Positions 39,730 through 48,100 of a stretch of 52,968 bases of DNA are shown here, in pieces (positions within the stretch are counted from its first letter, which is position 1; every line of letters begins with the position of its first letter). Under the pieces are notes generated by a model. It was not told the origin of the DNA. It searched no databases and worked only from the letters and a program-made list of their open reading frames with translations. Origin of the DNA: a virus; the IMG/VR virus record IMGVR_UViG_3300030118_000298, positions 1 through 52,968 of that record. One strand, 5' to 3'. A program made the translations under genes and the position numbers.

Positions 39730-42183
39730 ATGGTATTAGGACTCATCGGAAATGTAGTAGGAAATCTAAATCAGGATAAGTTTCTTGAGGGCGCAGAAGC
39801 TGAAAACAGACTACAAGAGTTACAACGAGCAAACTTTACTCGTGATCAAGAAAGGTTCGCTTTACAAAATCTTCAAAAGCCTCAGCTTCCTGTTGCCACA
39901 GATGTAAGTCAAGGTATGGCAGGGCTGAACGTTGATAGGTTCGGTGGTACATTTATTGATGTAAAACCGATGCCTGATGCTGATTCTGTCTATCAAGACA
40001 AAATACTTAGAGATCAAGAAAGGATGCAGCAAGGTCAGCTAGGAACTGCTCCTCCTGTTGTAGTTGATCCTAACGCAGACCCTAATCAGTTAAAACCTAC
40101 TGATCCTGTTATTATAGAAGAACCCGATTTAAGTTTTCCTAAAGTTGATCCTAACCAAACCGAGTTACCTCCAGCTCCTAGAGGTAGGAATCAAACTAAT
40201 CCTGAACGTTCAGCCGAAATAGTTAGACGACAGACTATTGATAATAATACTAATGCTATTTTAAAACAGTTTGGTATTAAGCGTAAAGGTGGACAAGGAA
40301 CTCAAAACGTTACTAAAGACCAAGGAGATGCTTTTAAATTCTATAATAGTAAAGAGTTCAAAGATTTTATTTACCAATACCCACAATATCTAACTGATGT
40401 TTCTGAAGATCCTATCGGGTTTATGAAAAAATATAAGGGTGAAAAAGACGATAGAACTACAAGCACAGTCATTGAACAAACTTCAGAAAGAACTAAAAAA
40501 TTAATCAGTGGTCGTATACAGGCTATAGATAATGATATTCTTAACAGCACTAATTCTAAAAAACTTATAGAGTTAGCAAACTCTATGGGTGTAGACCCTA
40601 TTGCAGCATTGGCTATCTTTGGTATTGAGTCTGACTTTGGGCGTAATGTAAAGAAAAGCCAACGGGCAGCATTTGGTAGTATGCAAGTTACCAATGCTCA
40701 GTTTAACAATCTAAAAAAATGGTTTGCTGACCCAGCCAATAGATCACAAATAGAAGCTATATACCCTAACAATCCCGGCATGGTGGACAAAGTTATTGGT
40801 ATGGTTGCTAGAATGCAAAGAGCTAAAGCTAGGTCTACTCCTGCTGGTAACGAAGGAGAGCTTGTAGCTGGTCTTGCTCAGCTTATTTATAACAAAGCTA
40901 TAGGTCTGGACAAAAGTTTATGGGGTGCAGGTTATCAAGGTAATGCAAATGATGTATTAAAAAATAAAGGCCCACTAGCTGTAGATGATGGAAATATATC
41001 TAACAGTGATTATAACTCAGCTTATGTAAGTCTTTATAATTATATTGCTGGTAAGATGGGTGGGTCTGCAATGACTACCTCTACCGCTGCAGCTGCCAAT
41101 CAGAACACACAAACCACAACAAGTTCTGCTGCAACAAACAATCAAGCTGCAGGCCAATCAGCTGACCAACAAATAGCAGGTCTAAATATACAAGATGTAC
41201 AAATAGATACAACAGGTCAGTCAACAAACACTGGAAATCAAGGCACAGCAAGCACTGATGTTAGTTCACTTAAAGAACAAACAGCAGGAGTGGATGATGG
41301 TACTAAAGCACCACCTGAAATTAAAAAGACTGATGAAAGAGTTGAGTCTCCTGCATTTTATACAAAAGACCCTTCAAGACTTGGTTTTGATTTGCGTAAT
41401 TATCTTGAAGAGCGAGAGATAGTTATTAATCAAACTAATGCTAATATAAAATATCAAAATCAATTAGCAGATTATTATAGAAGGTTTGCTCAAATTATGA
41501 CAACAGGTGGTACTAATTTAGATCGTGCCAGAGAGCTTAATAATCTTGCTTTACAAGCAGAAATAGCAGCTACCGACACTCGTACTAAAGGTATGCTTGA
41601 AGCTAAGAAAGCTGAGAATAAAATTATGTACCTACAAGGTATGCAAGGACTACAAGATTTAGCTAATGGTAGCGTTAACAGAGCTGCAGCTGTGTGGTCA
41701 GAATATTCAGGTATGGATATTCGTATTAATCCACGATCTGATGGTAAATATGACATAACTTTAAATGGTGAGCCATATAAGACTATGGATTTTTCAACGC
41801 TTAGTAATACATTACAACTTGCGTTTGACCAAGGTTATAGAAAAACACAACAAGAAGCTTCTGCTACAAGAGCGTTGAAAACTTTTGAAGCTCAGCTTGA
41901 GATAACTAAAGAGAATATGAAAGCATATAATGAGAGACAGAAAGCTGTACTACAAGGCAGAATTGATATTATCAAAAAACGAGAAGAGCAGCAAGGTGAT
42001 GTAAAACTAGAGTTTGATAGTAATGGTGTACCTTATAAAATTATAGGCGATCAAATTTTTATCTTAGAAACATTTATATATGAAGGCCCAAATGGTGAAG
42101 AAGCAGTTGGTTACCGAGAAATACCAGTGATACGAGGTGCAACTGCATCAGCTAATCAGTATAAGCGTGAAAAGAAGGGATAG
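39730..42183 (+). CDS. Virion protein with lytic transglycosylase-like domain
   Basis: 817 residues. Residues about 285-400 resemble a soluble lytic transglycosylase domain: IELANSMGVDPIAALAIFG then IESDFGRN with the likely catalytic Glu, a later AAFGSMQVTN, and an AGLAQLIYNKAIG helix. The rest is linker-rich (Gln/Thr/Asn region about 445-540) and coiled-coil (about 690-770). It would open peptidoglycan locally during DNA entry, as T7 gp16 does. Distinct from the endolysin at 33716. Confidence 0.75.
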   Translation: MVLGLIGNVVGNLNQDKFLEGAEAENRLQELQRANFTRDQERFALQNLQKPQLPVATDVSQGMAGLNVDRFGGTFIDVKPMPDADSVYQDKILRDQERMQQGQLGTAPPVVVDPNADPNQLKPTDPVIIEEPDLSFPKVDPNQTELPPAPRGRNQTNPERSAEIVRRQTIDNNTNAILKQFGIKRKGGQGTQNVTKDQGDAFKFYNSKEFKDFIYQYPQYLTDVSEDPIGFMKKYKGEKDDRTTSTVIEQTSERTKKLISGRIQAIDNDILNSTNSKKLIELANSMGVDPIAALAIFGIESDFGRNVKKSQRAAFGSMQVTNAQFNNLKKWFADPANRSQIEAIYPNNPGMVDKVIGMVARMQRAKARSTPAGNEGELVAGLAQLIYNKAIGLDKSLWGAGYQGNANDVLKNKGPLAVDDGNISNSDYNSAYVSLYNYIAGKMGGSAMTTSTAAAANQNTQTTTSSAATNNQAAGQSADQQIAGLNIQDVQIDTTGQSTNTGNQGTASTDVSSLKEQTAGVDDGTKAPPEIKKTDERVESPAFYTKDPSRLGFDLRNYLEEREIVINQTNANIKYQNQLADYYRRFAQIMTTGGTNLDRARELNNLALQAEIAATDTRTKGMLEAKKAENKIMYLQGMQGLQDLANGSVNRAAAVWSEYSGMDIRINPRSDGKYDITLNGEPYKTMDFSTLSNTLQLAFDQGYRKTQQEASATRALKTFEAQLEITKENMKAYNERQKAVLQGRIDIIKKREEQQGDVKLEFDSNGVPYKIIGDQIFILETFIYEGPNGEEAVGYREIPVIRGATASANQYKREKKG

Positions 42184-42185
42184 TT

Positions 42186-45100
42186 ATGGCCCCGAAAAAG
42201 GCAGGATTAAAAGCATTTGAGAGTTCTTACTATGATGCTACTACTGCGCCCGGAGCTGGAAACCCATTCGTAGCGCAAACAGGTTCATCAGGATTAGGAC
42301 AGTTAAATGCACAACTAACTGATCAGTTAGTTCAAGAACAAGCAGAGTTTGAAAACTTAGAAACAGTCCTTGGTGGAGGATTTAATAAACCACCGGAGAC
42401 TGGGCCTCGTGTATTGTTTAGTCCTTCAACTAATCAGATGTTTGTTAATGGTGCATTGTATGATGCTGATGACAAACAATCAGCATTAGATGCAGAGTCT
42501 CGTGGATTTTTAGACAGACCAAGAGCAGCACAGCCTGAAGGCGCAGACTGGCAAACTGTATCACCTGAATCTTATAAAACATTTATGAATAACATAGAAG
42601 ACCCCGGCTTGGGGACTCTTATGGCTAGAAACTTTGAGATTGGTGGTAGTAATCTAAAACTACTTGCTGGTCGAGGTATGCAATTTCTTGGTGCTGAAGA
42701 AACAGGACAAAGTATAGTTGATAATGCAGTACGAGAACTCTATTACAACCAACCATTTCAAAGAGAATTTACTGAGATAGAAGTAGGTAGTAGCTCAAAC
42801 GGAGCTATTGATTGGTTTGTAGCTAACTTAGCACAGCAAGGGCCAAACTTAATAGAATCTATTGCTGTTGCTTTGCTTGGTGCAGGAGCAGGTGCAGTTG
42901 CAGGTGGTGGTGCTAACCCATTTACTGCAGCAGGTGGTGCTATATATGCGTTACTAGGTAAAGAAGCAGTAAAAAAATCTGTACTAAAAGCTGCTACAAA
43001 ATATACAAAAGGTCAGGCTCTTACCAAAGGTGAGAAAAAACTACTTCGTGAGTTTTCAGGTCTAACAGCTGCAGCAAAACTTAAAAACCCTAATGCTTTT
43101 TTTGTAACTTCTAGCGGCACAACTATGACTGGATCACAACTTCTCAAGAAAGAAGCTAAGAAAGGATTGTTTCAACCTGATGATACTTATTTGGCAGGCG
43201 CACTAAAAGCAAACAGATTAGGTAGAAACCAAGCTATTGCAGGTGGTGCTGCAGGTGCATCTGTAATTGGTTCTTATGGTATGGGTGTTGCCGATATCTA
43301 TGGTGAAGTAAGAGATACAGGCGTAGGTGATAGAGGTACAGCAGCTTTAGGTGCTATACCATATGCAGCACTAGAAACACTTCCAGAATTTTTCTTAGCA
43401 GGTCGTATCTTTGGTCTTGGCCCTGATATTATTAAATCAGGTGGTGTAGCCAAACGTGCAGGTAAAGGATTGTTTGTAGGTGGTACGTTAGAAGGTCTAA
43501 CTGAACTTGGACAAGAAGCTATTATACTTACAGGTACAGATCAACTTGGTGATGCCGAAACAACTAAACGATTAATTAATTCTTTTGCAGCTGGTTTTGC
43601 TATTGGTGGCCCACTTGGTGGTGGTGCTAACTTACTTAAACGAGGTGAACCTACTGATTTAATAAATGAAGAAAATCCACAGGCTGATCAAAAGTTATTG
43701 CCCGCCCCTCCTGAAGGGACTCCTCCTCCTCAAGGTCAAGGGCAGTTACCCCCACCTGCAGGGCCTGCTGCTTTACTTACTGGGCCTCCTAGTCAAGACC
43801 CTGCTTTCCCCGGGCCGCAGTTCGTTGCAGGTGAACAAGGGGTACAACAAGTAACACAGCAAGGTGAGTTATTCCCACAACAAGATTTAGGGCAGCAAAG
43901 CGTTCAAGCGCAAGATACTGTGCCACAAGAAGTACCAGACGTTACAACTGAGAGAACTCCTCAAGTTATTGCTGCAGAAGCTGCAGCACAACCACAGCCT
44001 ACACAAGCTGAACTAGAAGCAGCTGGTCAGTTACCTTTAGCATCTACAGACCCTACAGGTTTTGGTGTTCAAGCTGCTGTTACCCCGGAAACAGAACAGA
44101 CAGCCATAGGACAACAACTTCTACAAGCTGCTAATAACAGAATACGAGAACAACAAAACCAAATCGCTGAAGAACAAAGGATTAGACAAGAAGCTGAAGA
44201 AAGAGCGCAAAGACAAAGAGAGTTTGATTTAGCTGAACAGCAAAGATTAAATCAGCAAGTGGCTCAGTTAGAAAATGCTAGGGTAGAACAGATACTAAAA
44301 GAAAACGAAAGGCTTACTCAAGAAGTTGAGGAGCGTAAAGCTCGTGAACAAGCACAGATTGCTATACCACAAAGACAACCTCGACAGTTAAGTTTGCCGG
44401 GAATGGCAGTACCATATAGTGCAAGACGACAAGCACTACGAAGAGGTGCAGCTGCAGCACCTGTTGTTGCAGAGCCTACTGCTGCTGAGCTAGAGCAAGC
44501 AGGTCAGATGACATTACCATTTCCTGAGCCTCCTGCTTCTGAGATAGCTCCACTTGTAGAGCGTATGCTAGCTGATGGTATACCCATTCAAAACATACAA
44601 GAATATATAGATGACTTCCAAGCTGCTATAGACAACAACGACTTGGTAGAACAAGACAATATTATTGCGGAGATGGAAGGGGTTGTAGAAAGTTTTAACA
44701 GACCTCGTAGAAGAGCTACTGCTTTGTCTGCTCCTGCTCAAAATCTTGTTAATGAATTAACTAGAGGGCCGGGAGAAGTAATATCTCAAGTACAAGATAC
44801 TGTTACCACAGAAGATGGTAGGGTTTTACCTATTACTAGAACCAGTTTTCAACAACCAGCAATACCAACACAAAGGAGGACAGATGCCGTTCAGGAGCAA
44901 AGCACAGATGAAGTGGATGTACGCCAACAAACCGAACCTAGCAGCGAAGTTCGCAGAGGAGACGCCGCAAGACGCCAAACTGCCAGAGAGAATAAGCTCC
45001 AAGAGCAACTCAGAAAAGCGACAGCTCGCCAGACAGAGAACTTTACGAAAGAAGAACAACGAGCGATTCGGGAAGCTAACCAAGAAGCTCGCCGTCAACA

Positions 45101-48100
45101 AGTTCAGAAATCAACCTCTTTAGAAGCTATTCTTGAAAAGCCAATGATACCTGTACAAGGTAGAACACCCCAAGAAATGTGGGATGAATTATCTTCAGGT
45201 ATAGCTGTTGCTTATACAAGACTACCTAAAGAATTTAGGGATACATGGAATCAATATGTAGCAGGTGATACTGTTAATGGTGATCTGGCTGCTCTAATAA
45301 GTCAAAATGCTTATTTAGAATTAGATAGTAGAAATGAAAGAGAAGGTGGTCTTACCGATTTAGATAGGGTCGATGAATATATAGCAGCATTTGATGCCAC
45401 TACTGATTTTAGTAGGCATGGCACAGCTTGGTCTTATTCTAATCAACTTGTATCTCTTGCATTTTTTGATCCGGCAGGAGGTGTAAATAAAGAAGCAAGA
45501 GCAAAAGCTATTAGATATTTGAAAGATACTACCTTTAGCCCACAACAGCAGAATGCTTTAGATACAGCATTTATTAATACTATAAATACAGGTGATCCTC
45601 AGACTGGTATTGTTCAGGGTAAAAACCAACCTTGGCTTGAGTATGCTACACGAAGAAGCTTAGAAGGTGAGATAACAGTTGCTCTCAATAATATGCCAGC
45701 GTGGTTTACTTCTCCACAAGCTGCTGTAATCAGACAAACTGTAGCTGATACACAGCAACAAGGTGAAGTGCTTGGGCAAGAAACTGCAGATACCATGATT
45801 AAATTACTCCGTAGACGACAAGCTCTCGGAGAAACTATTGACTTCTCAACTCTTAGTGAAGCTTACGATGAAGCATTGGGTAAGTCCGGTAGAAAAAAAG
45901 CAAGAGAAGTACAAAAAGAATTTAATCGTGAGAATGCCCAACAACTAGAAATTATATTGGACTCTCATCTTGAGAAGGTTGAGACTAGAGATTTACGAAT
46001 GGTGTATAATCCAGTCGTAGAGATAAGGTCTGACCTTCCGGGCAAACCCGATCCTGCTACAAATAAGATGAACGTTCTTTTTGCCAATTCAAACAAAGAT
46101 TATATTATGGCAAATGGATACAGACTAAGAGATTTCTTTGATAGTGCAGGCGTACTTAAAACAAAACGTTTATATAATGGTCGTATGGTTCCTGATCCTA
46201 CTCCTCAGAACCAGCAAGAAACAAGACGATTGATTACTGATGCACAGAAACTTTTACAAAGAGGTAGACGTACTCAAGCAGAAAATACTAGGCTTGATAG
46301 ACTTGAACCATTTGCTGAACAAGCAAGACAAGCTGATTCAAAAACTGACGAGTCAGGAAACTTTCTTAGGTTTACAGATGAAAAGCCTGTAAAACCTATG
46401 GGTCGAGGTGAAATTGACCTTGTAGTAAAACAAGTTCTCAAAAAACTAAAAGTAAAACCTACTGTTACTATTGTAGAAAATGTACGAGACCTAGCTCAAA
46501 AAAATCCAGCCTTATACAAACGAGCTGCAGATGGCAGACCTCTTGGTGATTTTGATAGTGTTCAAGCAGTTGGCTATTCTGTTGGTGATCAAGTCATAAT
46601 CTTTAGTGATTATGCAAAAACCAAAGAACAGATACGACTAGTTGTAGCTCACGAAGCACTGGGTCACTTCGGTTTCCGTGCCTTTATGCCTCGTGATAGA
46701 ATGAATGCTATCTTCCGTGAGATATATAGAACAGATGGACATGTAAAAGCTGCTGCTGATATTAAAATGCGTTCTAATCCTCGTATGGATATGATGGAAG
46801 CAGTAGAAGAAGTTCTTGCTGATAAAGCTGCGGCGTTTGATAGTCACCTAATATACCGTGTTAGAAACCTAGTTCAGGCTGTGTTAGATGCTATAGGTTT
46901 AGGTGATCTTATAAACTTTGGCGATACAGATATCACGCGCTACTTCCTAAGACAATCTCGTAGGAACTTAATGACAGGTGGCAGAGGTGTTGTAGGTGTG
47001 CAACAGCTAGCTCAAAACATGAAAGACCTAGAAGCAGAAAGTGTTAATGGTAGGTTTTCTATTGAGAATATAACAAGCACTCATGCTACTAACTTTATGA
47101 ATTTGTATTCTTCCAATAAGAAAGCAGGATCGTTTGGTTCTTTTGATAAAATTCAAGAGTTACTTAAAAAGATACCGAAACAAAAAGGTAAAGCAGCATC
47201 TAGGGTCTTTGCTTCTGCAGCTGAAACTGTTCAGACTCTTGATAACAAAGCACAACGTAGTTCAGGACTACAGGAAATATTTAGAATATTCCAAAAGTCT
47301 GGTGGTAAAACTAGACGAGCCATGTCTGAATACGAAAGGCTTACATCATTTACACACACTCCAAATTGGTTTGGATTTGGTAAAGGGCCAACAGATCAAG
47401 AGTTAAAACTAGGAGGTGAGATGCTTGCCTATGGTGCTGTTTTCAAAGCAAGACAAGTGACACCAGCAGATATTAAACAAGCAGGTATGGAGCAAGGTGA
47501 TTTACTATCAGGTAAAGGTTCAGGTACTGAAAGAGTTAATAATGATGTGCGTAAGCAACTAGAAGAACAAGGTATTGTATCTAAAGAAGAGTTTAGAAAT
47601 GGTATACCTTATGTCTTAGCTGATAACACACAAGGCACAAAAGTTTTTCGAAATGATGATGGTTCTGCTTTAGATGAGCAGACGTTTGAAAATGCGTACA
47701 GAGTCTATATAGAAAACAGAAGAGCTGTAAATCAAGCTGCTATTGATAATCTTAATGCAAACATAGAAGCTGTTGCAGGACAGCGAGATCAAACACTAAA
47801 AAGATTTGCAAAGTTTAAAACAGATGAAGGATTCATTGGAGATGATGCAACCAATATAACAGCTCTTGAAAGAATCATAGAAGAATACTCTAACCTTATT
47901 ACAGAAAATGCAGATGCTGAAGGTAATATTAATCCTGCGTCTGTAGAAAAAGCACAAAGATTTATACGAGCTATCAACAGAGCTTTTTGGGAAGATAAAA
48001 AAGTAGATGATTGGCAGAATAGTAGAGAAGATACTGCTGAGTTTCAAGGTGGTGCTTATTCAGATATCATAGCTAAAATACCAGACCTACGAGCATTAGG

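Noticed and set aside
47134-47406. 90-codon plus-strand frame inside the giant gene
   Set aside because: No Shine-Dalgarno, AT-rich shadow codons and no family-like sequence, unlike the frame at 44884.
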